A DNA stretch of 60,267 bases from Lachnospiraceae bacterium (GTDB taxonomy: Bacteria > Bacillota > Clostridia > Lachnospirales > Lachnospiraceae), in contig JAFYDQ010000031.1 in NCBI GenBank assembly GCA_017544705.1, forward strand, positions 1 to 60,267, read 5' to 3'. The notes under the pieces are model-generated. The model worked only from the letters and a program-made list of their open reading frames with translations. It had not been told where the DNA came from and ran no database searches. A program made the position numbers and the translations under genes. Below, piece by piece: positions 1 to 9,130 of the stretch. Each line of letters begins with the position of its first letter. The stretch's first letter is position 1.

Positions 1-1
1 C

Positions 2-1735
2 ATCTTCAGGAGTTACAGTTTCTACCGGGTAAAATACATTATCATCTTATCGGTACTGCTCTTTGTGGTATTTTTAAACGTTGCATATATGACCATGGCT
101 CTCGTTTTGGATGCATCGGTTGTCTTTTATGCGGTAGCCGGTACCCTGATCTATTTCTGTATCAGCATCTTTGTACCCAAACGGCTGATGACGGTTGCGA
201 TCGGCAGAGCCGTCGACGATATGAACGAAGGACTGATCCTCTTTGACATCAATAAGAACTGTATCTATGCCAACAAATTTTCCAAAGAGCATTTTGACCT
301 CGACGAAACCTGTGACATGAATGCAGAAATGCTTGCAATGGTCACGGCATCTCTTTCGGCAAACGGTGAAGAATTCGGCGAAGTGCCCTATGTCAAAAAG
401 ATCGGAAAAGGCGATATCGCGTCAAACAAGTATTACAAAGTCCGCTATAACCAGTTGAGTGATAAAAAGGGACTGGCGATCGGCTCCTACTTCCTGATCG
501 AAGATAACACCGAAGAAGTCTTCTTCTTAAACGAGATCAACGAGGCCAAAAACGAAGCCGACAACGCAAATAAAGCCAAGAGTTCTTTCCTTGCAAGCAT
601 GTCCCACGAAATCCGGACGCCCTTAAATTCCGTGCTGGGCATGAATGAAATGATCCTGCGCTCTACCGACGATCCGCAACTTTTGGAATATGCCGAAAAT
701 ATTCGCACTTCCGGGGACACTCTGTTGTCACTTATCAATGACATCCTTGACTTTTCCAAGATCGAAGCAAATAAGATGGATCTTGTATTATCAGAATACG
801 ATCCGCATAAGTTGCTGCGGGAATGCTTCTGTTATTTTGAACAGAGCGCTAAGGCAAAAGAACTGTATCTCAGGATGAACTGCAGTGAAGACATGCCGTC
901 CGTGCTTTACGGAGACGAGAATCATATCCGGCAGATCTTAAGCAATCTGATCTCCAATGCCGTCAAATATACCAAAGAAGGCGGCGTGACGGTTGATGTA
1001 AATGCCGAAATGACAGATATGGATGCCATGTTGAACATCCGTGTCAGTGACACGGGAATTGGTATCGAACAATCTGATATCGATTATCTCTTTGATCCGT
1101 TCAGACGCGTTAATGAACAGATGACCGCCAATATTCAGGGAACAGGTCTGGGACTTGCGATCACAAAGGAACTGATCGACTTACTGCAGGGTTCGGTGGA
1201 AGTGGAGAGCACGCCCGGGATTGGCAGTACGTTCCATATCCGGCTCCCGCAAAAGATCGTCGACAAAACACCGATCGGACCGTTTACGACCCAGTCTGAA
1301 ACTGTTACACATCAGTACAGGGAAAGTTTTCAGGCTCCGGATGCAAAGGTATTGGTTGTAGATGACGTGCCGCTGAATCTGAAACTGGTTGAAGCCCTGC
1401 TCAGACAGACACTGGTGAAAGTGGATAAGGCCGAGGGTGGAGAAGCCGCGATCGAAATGTGTATGGAAACGAAATATGACGTGATCCTGCTGGATCACAG
1501 AATGCCCGACCCGGACGGTATCGCGGTGTTCAATGCGATATCGGAAAAGGGTGCCAATACCGATACCCCCGTCATCATGTTAACAGCCAATGCGTTAAGC
1601 AATGCACAGGAAGAATATCTGCAGATGGGATTTGCGGGATACCTGTCCAAGCCCGTTCACGGTAAAGACCTGGAAGAGGCCTTAAGGACACACCTTCCTG
1701 TAGAAAAGATCGTGATCACATCTGCTCCAGAATAA
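2..1735 (+). CDS. Hybrid sensor histidine kinase, 5'-truncated by window edge
   Basis: The frame is open from the first bases of the window, so the N terminus lies outside. A GTG at 65 is only an internal candidate start and residue numbers here count from it. Visible parts are a hydrophobic membrane stretch (about 1-38), a PAS-like region (about 45-150), a HisKA dimerisation domain with the H box ASMSHEIRTPLNS (phospho-acceptor His181), a HATPase domain with N box (SNLISNAVKYTKEG) and G boxes (DTGIGI, GTGLGLAI), and a C-terminal receiver domain with acidic pair VVDD, acceptor Asp477 in LLDHRMPD, and Lys529 in YLSKP. It should autophosphorylate on His and pass phosphate to its own receiver Asp. 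No partner regulator is visible. The last 20 bases overlap the convergent CapA gene. The ligand cannot be inferred. Confidence 0.93.
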   Translation: MFRSYSFYRVKYIIILSVLLFVVFLNVAYMTMALVLDASVVFYAVAGTLIYFCISIFVPKRLMTVAIGRAVDDMNEGLILFDINKNCIYANKFSKEHFDLDETCDMNAEMLAMVTASLSANGEEFGEVPYVKKIGKGDIASNKYYKVRYNQLSDKKGLAIGSYFLIEDNTEEVFFLNEINEAKNEADNANKAKSSFLASMSHEIRTPLNSVLGMNEMILRSTDDPQLLEYAENIRTSGDTLLSLINDILDFSKIEANKMDLVLSEYDPHKLLRECFCYFEQSAKAKELYLRMNCSEDMPSVLYGDENHIRQILSNLISNAVKYTKEGGVTVDVNAEMTDMDAMLNIRVSDTGIGIEQSDIDYLFDPFRRVNEQMTANIQGTGLGLAITKELIDLLQGSVEVESTPGIGSTFHIRLPQKIVDKTPIGPFTTQSETVTHQYRESFQAPDAKVLVVDDVPLNLKLVEALLRQTLVKVDKAEGGEAAIEMCMETKYDVILLDHRMPDPDGIAVFNAISEKGANTDTPVIMLTANALSNAQEEYLQMGFAGYLSKPVHGKDLEEALRTHLPVEKIVITSAPE

Positions 1736-2873
1736 AGTCCTTCACGTCTTCCAGTTTGCTCTTCTGCCATGCTTTCTCATTCTCTTTCATGGCAAGCGGA
1801 TAGATGATCTGAAAGTCCAGAACCTCACCGGGCACTCTTCCGCTTCTTAACGGCTCATAGAAGTTTCTATAGAAATCTTCTTCGGTTGCATTTTCAAATT
1901 CTGCAGGTTTTAAGAACCGCAGCTGTTTTTTGGTATTATTGAGAAACATCTTTGCGGCAAGTGGGATCAGTTTCTCATACTCATCCTCCTGCACGTCGGT
2001 AAAAATACGGGGGATTTCTCCTTTCACCACGTGATCGCATTCCCGGTCGATCCTGATGCCGAACGGTTCAAACGTAAAATCATTCTCCGAGAAATGCAGT
2101 TTCACAAACAGCCCCAGTTCCGTATTCATCTGGGACCTCTGATAATCCGTATCAAATACAAAATTACCCAGGGAATAAAAGATCGCTTTGCCGGGAAAGG
2201 TCTCATAATTCATCGGAACATGCGGATGATGCCCGATCACAAGATCCGCACCCATATTCAGATAGGCCATATAACGGTCTCTGGTATAAGGTGACGGAAG
2301 CGCCGTGAATTCCTCCCCGCCGTGTGCAACGATGATACACCATCTGCAAGTCTGCTTAACCTGATCGATCGCATGCGCGATCGTTTCCATGTCGCTCCAG
2401 CTTAAGCATCCCGGCGTATCTTCGGATGCCTTTCTGCAGGCGCGCTGGTAGCCCACGCCGATCAGGCCGATCCCGCCGGCCTCGGGAAAGATCACGGGAC
2501 TTGCGGCTTCCTTTAGGTTCATGCCGGCACCAAGCGTCCGGGTTTTATACGCTTTTGCCAGCGCAAGCGTATCCCTTATCCCGTCAACTCCCGCATCCAT
2601 GATATGGTTATTGCAGATGTTCCAGACATCCGCGCCGATCTTTTGTAAAAACGATGCCGCTTCCGGATCCATGCTGTGTACGAGCGATGCCACGGCATTT
2701 TCTCTCATGACCTTCTTCTGATCGGACAGCGGTCCTTCCACGTTCACGATCAGATGATCAGAAGCATGCAAAAAAGATAAGACCTCATCCGACAAAAGAT
2801 GCGGGTCCCTCCATTTTCCGTCCATATATTTGTCAAAACCGATGTCGCCGGTAAAGATCAGTGTCGATGTCAT
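1716..2873 (-). CDS. CapA-family metallophosphoesterase-like protein
   Basis: A 385-residue protein of the CapA (poly-gamma-glutamate capsule biosynthesis) family. It carries the family motifs in order: FTGDIGFD near the N terminus, VNVEGP, CNNHIMD, VAHGGEE, GHHPHVP and FYSLGNFVFD; the Asp/Asn/His residues are those expected for a calcineurin-like metal site. The start is taken at the second of two adjacent ATGs (2873), because GGGAG then lies 5 bases upstream; a longer frame to 2984 would run into the preceding gene. No signal peptide is seen, unlike many CapA proteins, so a cytoplasmic role is possible. It lies 16 bp after a MurD-like ligase, probably in one operon. The substrate is unknown. 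Confidence 0.85.
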   Translation of the reverse strand: MTSTLIFTGDIGFDKYMDGKWRDPHLLSDEVLSFLHASDHLIVNVEGPLSDQKKVMRENAVASLVHSMDPEAASFLQKIGADVWNICNNHIMDAGVDGIRDTLALAKAYKTRTLGAGMNLKEAASPVIFPEAGGIGLIGVGYQRACRKASEDTPGCLSWSDMETIAHAIDQVKQTCRWCIIVAHGGEEFTALPSPYTRDRYMAYLNMGADLVIGHHPHVPMNYETFPGKAIFYSLGNFVFDTDYQRSQMNTELGLFVKLHFSENDFTFEPFGIRIDRECDHVVKGEIPRIFTDVQEDEYEKLIPLAAKMFLNNTKKQLRFLKPAEFENATEEDFYRNFYEPLRSGRVPGEVLDFQIIYPLAMKENEKAWQKSKLEDVKDFILEQM

Positions 2874-2889
2874 CATCTCTCCCGTAGAA

Positions 2890-4074
2890 TTATAATCCGG
2901 CATATTCCCGGAACTTATCGCCGCGTTCCTCAAAATTCTTAAAAAATCCGTAGGAAGCCGCCGCAGGTGACAGAATAACGGCATATCCTTCCGGTGTCAG
3001 CTTTTTCGCCATGTCCACGGCATTTTTCAGATCACCGGCATAATGACAGTTTGGAAGATCCTTTAGGGTTTTTAAGATCCGTTTTCCGCTGTCGTACATA
3101 AAAATATAAGTATATCCGGGGTTCTTTCTGATGTAACTGATCAGTTCGTCATAGTTGATCCCGCGATCCATCCCGCCGATCAATACGGTGTGCGCATTTC
3201 TTACCGCCGCAAGTGCCGAAATGGTCGCATCCGGGATCGTGGAGATCGAATCGTCGTAATACGATATTCCGTCTTTTACCCCAAGAAGCTGCAGGCGGTG
3301 GCTCAGACCTTCAAAGGTCTTAAGGAATTGCCTGACTTCCTGCGCACTTGCGCCAAACTGCTCCGTTGCAATACGATACACAAATTCCGCATTGTATTGG
3401 TTGTGTTCCCCGAGGATCTTCAGATCATAGTCAAACCCCGTGGCGGGAATAATGATCTTTTGTGCCCTCGTTGCAATATCACCAAGCATTTCGCCGACAT
3501 AAAGAACATCCTGTTCTGTCTGATATTTCGTAATATTGCATTTAGCCATGCAATATTTCTCAAAGGTCTGATAATAATCCAGATGTTCCTCATACAGATT
3601 CAGGAATACGGCGATATGCGGCGAAACCTTCGTGTGCGCCAACTGGTGACAGGACATCTCAAATACCACGACCGTGTCCGCATCGATCTCTCCGTAGTGA
3701 TTCAGGCAGGGTTCTCCAATATTTCCCAGCAATATGACTTTCCGTTTCAGGGTATTCTTCAGGACATGATAAAGCAGGGCAGATGTGGTACTCTTGCCCT
3801 TTGTTCCGGTAATGCCGATCACATTTTGTGAAAACGCGCTGAGAAAGATTTCCGTCTGGGAAGTATATTTCGGATGATCCTCATCCATGATGATCCCCGG
3901 GCTTTTGATGATCAGGTCAAACTTATCCTCATCAATTTCCTCTCTGCTACCCTCAAAGACCGTGATCTCTTTCGGCCTGCAGTATTGTTTCAGGAATGCC
4001 TCGGTGGACTGTCCTTCCCGTCCATATCCCCAGATCAATATGTTCTTGTTATCAAAATCACGGCGTATATCCAT
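2890..4074 (-). CDS. murD: MurD-like UDP-N-acetylmuramoyl-L-alanine:glutamate ligase
   Basis: A Mur ligase of 394 residues, shorter than the usual MurD (about 450). It has the Rossmann-like N-terminal domain (WGYGREG near residue 15, KSPGI near 58), the ATP loop GITGTKGKST (87-96), the central HLD motif, a lysine in AKCN that could be carbamylated, and a C-terminal domain ending SPAAASYGFFKNFEERG. Two spots differ from textbook MurD: TPDHLD reads YEEHLD, and the DSKATN loop that contacts glutamate reads DDSISTIP (274-281). It may be the housekeeping MurD in divergent form or a paralogue with another amino acid. There is no clear Shine-Dalgarno; it starts 5 bp after the guaA stop, so translational coupling is likely. 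CapA follows in the same operon. Confidence 0.78.
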   Translation of the reverse strand: MDIRRDFDNKNILIWGYGREGQSTEAFLKQYCRPKEITVFEGSREEIDEDKFDLIIKSPGIIMDEDHPKYTSQTEIFLSAFSQNVIGITGTKGKSTTSALLYHVLKNTLKRKVILLGNIGEPCLNHYGEIDADTVVVFEMSCHQLAHTKVSPHIAVFLNLYEEHLDYYQTFEKYCMAKCNITKYQTEQDVLYVGEMLGDIATRAQKIIIPATGFDYDLKILGEHNQYNAEFVYRIATEQFGASAQEVRQFLKTFEGLSHRLQLLGVKDGISYYDDSISTIPDATISALAAVRNAHTVLIGGMDRGINYDELISYIRKNPGYTYIFMYDSGKRILKTLKDLPNCHYAGDLKNAVDMAKKLTPEGYAVILSPAAASYGFFKNFEERGDKFREYAGL

Positions 4075-4079
4075 GTTTT

Positions 4080-5060
4080 TTATTCGAACTCGATCGTCGC
4101 GGTCGGCTTCGGACTCAGGTCATATGCCACTCTGTTCACGTTCGAAACTTCCGTGATGATCCGCTTTACAATGTGGTTCAGGAGTGCATAAGGGATCTCT
4201 TCGATCGTTGCCGATGTCGCGTCTACGGAATTGACGGCACGGATGATGACCATCCAGTCGTCCAGGCGTTTTCCGTCTTTGATACCGGTGGAAGTAAACG
4301 GCGGCACCACGGTGAAATACTGCCAGACCTTTCCTTCCAGACCGTTCTTGGCAAACTCTTCCCGCAAAATGGCATCCGATTCACGTACCGCTTCAAGTCT
4401 GTCGCGTGTGATCGCGCCCACACATCTGACACCGAGTCCCGGTCCCGGGAACGGCTGGCGATAGACCATATTATCGGGAAGGCCAAGTGTCTTTCCGACA
4501 ACACGGACTTCATCCTTATATAAGAACTTTACGGGTTCCACCAGTTCAAAATGCAGTTCTTCCGGAAGCCCGCCGACATTATGATGTGCCTTGACACCGT
4601 CCGATTCCAGAATGTCCGGATAAATCGTGCCCTGTGCCAGGAACTCGATCCCCTCCAGCTTGGCCGCTTCTTCCGCAAATACATTGATAAATTCGGCACC
4701 GATGATCTTGCGTTTCTGCTCGGGATCCGCAACGCCTGCCAGCTTATCCAGAAAACGATCCGTTGCATCCACATAGATCAGATTTGCATCCATCTGATTG
4801 CGGAACACCTCGATCACCTGCTCCGGTTCGCCTTTTCTGAGCAACCCGTGATTAACGTGTACGCATACCAGATTCTTTCCGATCGCCTTGATCAAAAGTG
4901 CTGCCACCACCGAGGAATCGACACCGCCGGATAAGGCGAGCAATACCTTTTTCTCTCCGATCTGCTCCTTCAATGCTTTTAACTGCTCGTCGATAAAAGC
5001 CTTCGCCAGTGTTTCGTTTGTGATCCGCTCCATGGAATCGGGTCTTCTGTTGTCTGCCAT
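4080..5060 (-). CDS. guaA: GMP synthase, ATP-pyrophosphatase (synthetase) subunit without amidotransferase domain
   Basis: A 326-residue protein equivalent to the C-terminal two thirds of GuaA. The PP-loop is ALSGGVDSS (42-50), followed by the GMP synthase dimerisation domain with FPGPGLGVR and the terminal SPKPTATIEFE. It converts XMP, ATP and ammonia to GMP. The start at 5060 is fixed by AGGAGG 7 bases upstream; extending further upstream only adds non-coding-looking sequence. The class I glutamine amidotransferase domain that occupies residues 1-200 of normal bacterial GuaA is absent, giving the two-subunit layout typical of archaea. No amidotransferase gene occurs elsewhere in this window. 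It precedes murD by 5 bp. Confidence 0.88.
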   Translation of the reverse strand: MADNRRPDSMERITNETLAKAFIDEQLKALKEQIGEKKVLLALSGGVDSSVVAALLIKAIGKNLVCVHVNHGLLRKGEPEQVIEVFRNQMDANLIYVDATDRFLDKLAGVADPEQKRKIIGAEFINVFAEEAAKLEGIEFLAQGTIYPDILESDGVKAHHNVGGLPEELHFELVEPVKFLYKDEVRVVGKTLGLPDNMVYRQPFPGPGLGVRCVGAITRDRLEAVRESDAILREEFAKNGLEGKVWQYFTVVPPFTSTGIKDGKRLDDWMVIIRAVNSVDATSATIEEIPYALLNHIVKRIITEVSNVNRVAYDLSPKPTATIEFE

Positions 5061-5127
5061 TTCGTATCCTCCTGTTTCAAACTCTTTGATACCATTTTGA
5101 TGTTTGGCAGATACTTTGTCAACGTCT

Positions 5128-6426
5128 TTATACGAATCTGCGGACCGTGATAATGGTCCGGTAATAAGCGCTGCTGTATTTGATCCCGGTGGCTGCCGTG
5201 CTCGCATGGACGATCATCCCGTTACCGATATAAATGCCGACATGACCGCCGTAGTAGAGGATATCTCCGGGCTGCATGTCGGAAATGCTGACCTCCTGTC
5301 CCGCTACCGACTGCGCATAGGAACTTCTCGGCAGGGAGATACCGAAATGCGCATAAACGGCACCGGTAAAGCCCGAGCAGTCACATCCTTCCGTCAGCGA
5401 CGTGCCTCCTGCCACATACGGATTACCCACAAACTGGCAGGCATAATCCGCGATCTCTCTTCCTCTTGCGGAACCGCCTCCCGAAGATCCGCCTTCCGAA
5501 GAGCCGCCGCCGGATGGGCCGCCCGAAGACTCTTCTTCCGATCCGCCTCCGGAATCTTCGGAAGATTCCGTATGATCTTCAACCTGAATCTCGTCTCCCT
5601 TTTCTTCGGCTTCTTTTTTCTTTTTGTCCTCTTCCAGTTTCTTCTTCAGCGCATCCTCTTCGGCTTTCCGTTTTGCCTCGGCCTCGGCTTTCTTTCTGGC
5701 GGCTTCCTCAGCTTCCATCTGCTTGATGGTTGCCGTCTGTTCCTTGATCTGGTTCTGGTATTCTTTTGCCTTGCTCTTGGCTGCGCTTAACTGGGAGTCG
5801 AAATCTTCGACCGTCCGGCGTTTTTCATCCAGCATCCGCTGCAACTCAGCGGACTGCTCCTCCAGATCCGCTTCTACTTCCTCGATCTCCGCCTTCTCAT
5901 CCTCCAGCGTCATCTTTGCTTCCATGACTTCCTGCTTGGTGTACTGGTATTCCAATAACAGCCTTCGGTCATAATCATACAGTTTTTCCGTGTAGTCCAT
6001 TTTATTGAGCAGGTCTGCCATGCTCTGTGACTGGAGGAACAACTGTACATAGGTCGGATCGCCTTTTTCGTACATGAACTTGATCCGGCGCTTCATCGCC
6101 TCCCGTTGTGACTCTTCCTTGGCCAGTGCCGCCTCATAATCTTCTTCGGCCTGTTTGATCGCAACCTCTTTGTCGGCGATATCACCCTTTAAAATATCAA
6201 CGGTCATTAAGAGCACAACAAGCTGGCTGTCGATCTCTTCGATCTCAGCCTCGGTCTCTTCAATGCCCTCCTCCAGGTCATCGATCTCTCCCTGAACGTT
6301 GGACAGTTTTTTCTCGGTTTCTTTCTTTTGCTGTTTGGCATCTGAAATGGCAGTTCCGTATACCTGCGTCGCAGGCAACAGTCCTACAAGGCATGCCAAA
6401 AGAAAACAGACAACCCTCTTATTCAT
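5128..6426 (-). CDS. Secreted PcsB-type coiled-coil NlpC/P60 peptidoglycan hydrolase
   Basis: A 432-residue exported protein. The start at 6426 has GGGAG 8 bases upstream. A signal peptide (MNKR followed by a hydrophobic core, cleavage near VYG-TA) is followed by a long Glu/Lys-rich coiled coil (about 25-290), a Gly/Ser/Glu linker, and a C-terminal NlpC/P60 domain with catalytic Cys in GCDCSGF, catalytic His in GGHVGIYIG and a third polar residue in IVHAS. Such enzymes cut stem peptides, and the PcsB-type coiled coil is known to be gated by FtsEX. The stretch MKRRIKFMYEKGDPTYVQLFL is closely echoed in the SleB-like protein at 39-40 kb. It has its own promoter just upstream; guaA follows after 67 bp. 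Confidence 0.9.
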   Translation of the reverse strand: MNKRVVCFLLACLVGLLPATQVYGTAISDAKQQKKETEKKLSNVQGEIDDLEEGIEETEAEIEEIDSQLVVLLMTVDILKGDIADKEVAIKQAEEDYEAALAKEESQREAMKRRIKFMYEKGDPTYVQLFLQSQSMADLLNKMDYTEKLYDYDRRLLLEYQYTKQEVMEAKMTLEDEKAEIEEVEADLEEQSAELQRMLDEKRRTVEDFDSQLSAAKSKAKEYQNQIKEQTATIKQMEAEEAARKKAEAEAKRKAEEDALKKKLEEDKKKKEAEEKGDEIQVEDHTESSEDSGGGSEEESSGGPSGGGSSEGGSSGGGSARGREIADYACQFVGNPYVAGGTSLTEGCDCSGFTGAVYAHFGISLPRSSYAQSVAGQEVSISDMQPGDILYYGGHVGIYIGNGMIVHASTAATGIKYSSAYYRTIITVRRFV

Positions 6427-6437
6427 TTTTATACTCC

Positions 6438-6474
6438 CTAAAAAAGCAGATCCGCCCCTCACAGATCTGCTTTT
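6438..6474 (-). terminator. Rho-independent terminator of asnS
   Basis: An 11-bp inverted repeat (AAAAGCAGATC at 6442-6452 with GATCTGCTTTT at 6464-6474) is followed on the minus strand by a T tract. It lies 40 bp after the asnS stop and ends just before the ribosome binding site of the NlpC/P60 gene. Confidence 0.85.
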
Positions 6475-6503
6475 ATTATAAATAAAGATGTTATGTAATT
6501 CAA
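6475..6503 (-). promoter_or_regulatory. Sigma-A promoter of the NlpC/P60 gene, placed ahead of the asnS terminator
   Basis: On the minus strand TTGAAT (6503-6498), a 17-base spacer and TATAAT (6480-6475). The expected start near 6468 falls inside the 5' arm of the terminator hairpin, so RNA started here cannot form the whole stem. Confidence 0.65.
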
Positions 6504-6515
6504 CCTTTTTCTGTG

Positions 6516-7907
6516 CTACAGCTCGCAGTTGTTGACGGTTCTCGGGAACGGGATCACGTCACGGATATTGGACATACCGGTTAAGTACATCACGCATCTT
6601 TCAAATCCGAGGCCGAACCCTGCATGTCTTGCGGTACCGTATTTGCGAAGATCCAGGTAAAAATCATAATCCTCCTGTTTTAAGCCCAACTCCTTCATGC
6701 GGTTTATCAGGGTATCATAATCATCTTCTCTCTGCGATCCGCCGATGATCTCGCCGATCCCAGGTACCAGGCAGTCCATGGCCGCAACCGTCTTGCCGTC
6801 CTCATTCAGCTTCATGTAGAAAGCCTTGATCTCCTTCGGATAATCCGTCACAAATACCGGACGTTTGAATACCTGCTCTGTCAGATAACGTTCGTGCTCG
6901 GTCTGCAGGTCACATCCCCAGTATACTTTATAGTCGAAGTTATCATTGTTCTTCATGAGGATATCAACCGCTTCCGTATAGGTCACGCGTCCGAAATCCG
7001 ATTTTGCCACGTGCTCAAGCCGCTCAAGCAGGCCCTTGTCGATAAAGTTGTTGAAGAATTGCATCTCTTCCGGTGCATTTTCCATCACATAGTTGATGAT
7101 ATATTTGATCATGCTCTCCGCGATGGCCATGTCATCCTCAAGATCCGCAAACGCCATCTCCGGCTCGATCATCCAGAACTCCGCCGCATGCCTTGTCGTA
7201 TTGGAGTTCTCCGCACGGAAGGTCGGTCCGAATGTATAGATGTTCTTAAAGGCCATCGCAAAGGTCTCGCCGTTGAGCTGGCCGCTGACCGTTAAGTTGG
7301 TTTCCTTACCGAAAAAGTCCCGGCTGTAATCCACTTTTCCGTTTTCAAGTCTTGGCAGATCATCCGGATCAAGCGTGGTGACACGGAACATCTCACCGGC
7401 GCCCTCACAGTCACTTCCCGTGATCAGGGGCGTATGCACATAAACAAAGCCTCTCTCCTGGAAGAACTGATGGATCGCAAAAGCGATCAGCGAACGCACG
7501 CGGAATACCGCCTGAAACGTATTGGTCCTGGGACGCAGATGTGCGATCGTACGCAGGTATTCCATGGAATGTCTTTTTTTCTGCAACGGATAATCCGGCG
7601 TGGACGTTCCTTCAACAACAACTTCCGTTGCCTGGATCTCAAACGGCTGCTTTGCTTCCGGTGTCGGTGTGAGTGTGCCGGTCACGATCAGTGCGGCACC
7701 GACATTTAATTTGGAGATCTCCGCAAAGTTTGCAAGCTTATCCGCATAGACAACCTGCAGTGTCTCAAAAAACGTTCCGTCACTGACCACGATGAATCCG
7801 AAGGTCTTGGAATCCCGGATGCTCCGGACCCAGCCGCCGATCGTGACTTCCTTGTTAAAATATTCTTCTTTTTTTCTGTACAGATCTCTGATCGATATCA
7901 GTTCCAT
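6516..7907 (-). CDS. asnS: Asparagine--tRNA ligase
   Basis: A 463-residue class II aminoacyl-tRNA synthetase, the usual AsnRS length. An N-terminal OB-fold anticodon-binding domain ([18 protein letters not shown], residues about 20-100) is followed by the catalytic core with motif 2 ([21 protein letters not shown]) and motif 3 ([13 protein letters not shown]) near the C terminus. It charges tRNA-Asn with asparagine in the cytoplasm. The start at 7907 has GGGAGA 7 bases upstream. It follows the trigger-factor-like lipoprotein gene by 19 bp and is probably co-transcribed with it; a strong hairpin terminator follows. Confidence 0.97.
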   Translation of the reverse strand: MELISIRDLYRKKEEYFNKEVTIGGWVRSIRDSKTFGFIVVSDGTFFETLQVVYADKLANFAEISKLNVGAALIVTGTLTPTPEAKQPFEIQATEVVVEGTSTPDYPLQKKRHSMEYLRTIAHLRPRTNTFQAVFRVRSLIAFAIHQFFQERGFVYVHTPLITGSDCEGAGEMFRVTTLDPDDLPRLENGKVDYSRDFFGKETNLTVSGQLNGETFAMAFKNIYTFGPTFRAENSNTTRHAAEFWMIEPEMAFADLEDDMAIAESMIKYIINYVMENAPEEMQFFNNFIDKGLLERLEHVAKSDFGRVTYTEAVDILMKNNDNFDYKVYWGCDLQTEHERYLTEQVFKRPVFVTDYPKEIKAFYMKLNEDGKTVAAMDCLVPGIGEIIGGSQREDDYDTLINRMKELGLKQEDYDFYLDLRKYGTARHAGFGLGFERCVMYLTGMSNIRDVIPFPRTVNNCEL

Positions 7908-7926
7908 TTTCTCATCTCCCGTTTTT

Positions 7927-8979
7927 CTACTGTTCGCTGATCACTGCATTGTCGGCAAGAAAGTGCTCGACTTTTTCCAACAGCATGGAATCCTTCAGAT
8001 CCTGCTCCGTGATCGTTTCAAACAGATCTTTTTTCTTTTCATAACCGTATTCCGCCATGGTGTCGGCAACTTTTTGCTGAAACTCCTCATCCGTTACGGT
8101 AATGCCCTCCGTATCCGCAATGGCCTGGATCACAAGGCTCCGTTTTGCGCTCTCGCCTGCAGACTGCTCTACCGTCTCCATAAAAGTCGCCTCATCCATC
8201 CGCAGATATTCCTGCAGATACTCCTCATAGGTTTTCCCGTATGCTTCGGCATTTGATTTTGCCGTGCGGATCATGGCTTCCTTCTTCGCAGCCAGATATG
8301 ACTCGGGAATGTCCTGCTTCAGGGCGGCGTTTTCGATCGCTTCGTTCAGCAGCTGAGTATACATGGTGCTGTCTGCATATCCGGTTAAGGAAGCGGTTGC
8401 CTGGCTGCGCATGAAATCCTTGATCTCATCCACGCTGCCAAACTGTCCGCCCGTTTTCTCCATCAGAAATTCCTGCGTCAGCTCCGGCATGACTTTCCTG
8501 CTGATGCCGTTAACCGTTACCTTAAATACGGCCGTCTTGCCGGCAAGGTTCGGATTGTTCGGATACTCACCGGGAAACGTCGCATGAACATCCAATGTAT
8601 CTCCGACCTTGGCACCGATCAGGCCTTCTTCGAAGCCCTCGATAAACGTGCCGGACCCGATCTCCAAGTCAAAGCCCTTTGCGCTTCCGCCATCGAACAG
8701 GACGCCGTCAATACTGCCTTCGTAATCGATATTCGCAATATCGCCGTTTTCCACGGCCGTCCGATCCGTGACAGCCTCCTGCGTCGCAAAGGCATCAAGC
8801 ATCCGGTCAACCTGTTTCTGGACATCTTCTTCCGAGATCGTTGTTGCCATCCTGGTGACGGCAAGCCCCTTGTAATCTCCGAGTGTCACATAGTCCAGCG
8901 CATTGATCTTTTCCCCGCATCCGTTAAGCATAACGGCGAGAAACAGAAGCGCCGGTAAAACCCATTTTTTTCTCATCAT
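7927..8979 (-). CDS. Trigger-factor-like FKBP peptidyl-prolyl isomerase lipoprotein
   Basis: A 350-residue protein. The start at 8979 is chosen by GAGGAG 6 bases upstream. A short lipoprotein signal ends in lipobox LNGC (Cys near residue 20), so the protein should be anchored outside the membrane. An FKBP-type domain follows ([43 protein letters not shown]), then a helical C-terminal segment like the trigger-factor chaperone arm. The ribosome-binding N-terminal domain of true trigger factor is missing. It likely helps fold exported proteins, in the niche PrsA fills in Bacillus. A second, membrane-anchored member is at 57-58 kb. asnS lies 19 bp downstream. Confidence 0.88.
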   Translation of the reverse strand: MMRKKWVLPALLFLAVMLNGCGEKINALDYVTLGDYKGLAVTRMATTISEEDVQKQVDRMLDAFATQEAVTDRTAVENGDIANIDYEGSIDGVLFDGGSAKGFDLEIGSGTFIEGFEEGLIGAKVGDTLDVHATFPGEYPNNPNLAGKTAVFKVTVNGISRKVMPELTQEFLMEKTGGQFGSVDEIKDFMRSQATASLTGYADSTMYTQLLNEAIENAALKQDIPESYLAAKKEAMIRTAKSNAEAYGKTYEEYLQEYLRMDEATFMETVEQSAGESAKRSLVIQAIADTEGITVTDEEFQQKVADTMAEYGYEKKKDLFETITEQDLKDSMLLEKVEHFLADNAVISEQ

Positions 8980-9017
8980 TTCATACTCCTCAAAATGAAC
9001 CGTCTGGCACACAGAAC

Positions 9018-9046
9018 ATACTAACATACACCCCTGCCAAATTCAA
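9018..9046 (-). promoter_or_regulatory. Sigma-A promoter of the trigger-factor-like lipoprotein/asnS unit
   Basis: On the minus strand TTGAAT (9046-9041), a 17-base spacer and TAGTAT (9023-9018), about 40 bases before the start codon. Confidence 0.55.
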
Positions 9047-9056
9047 GAATCGCATC

Positions 9057-9086
9057 TTGCGCTGCGAAATGCTTGTGTGATAGAAT
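9057..9086 (+). promoter_or_regulatory. Sigma-A promoter of the 158-residue membrane protein gene
   Basis: TTGCGC (9057-9062), an 18-base spacer and TAGAAT (9081-9086), 44 bases before the start at 9131. It is divergent from the lipoprotein promoter. Confidence 0.5.
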
Positions 9087-9130
9087 GATTACCGAAAATG
9101 CTGAATGAGCCAGCACTCCGGAGGTAATTC

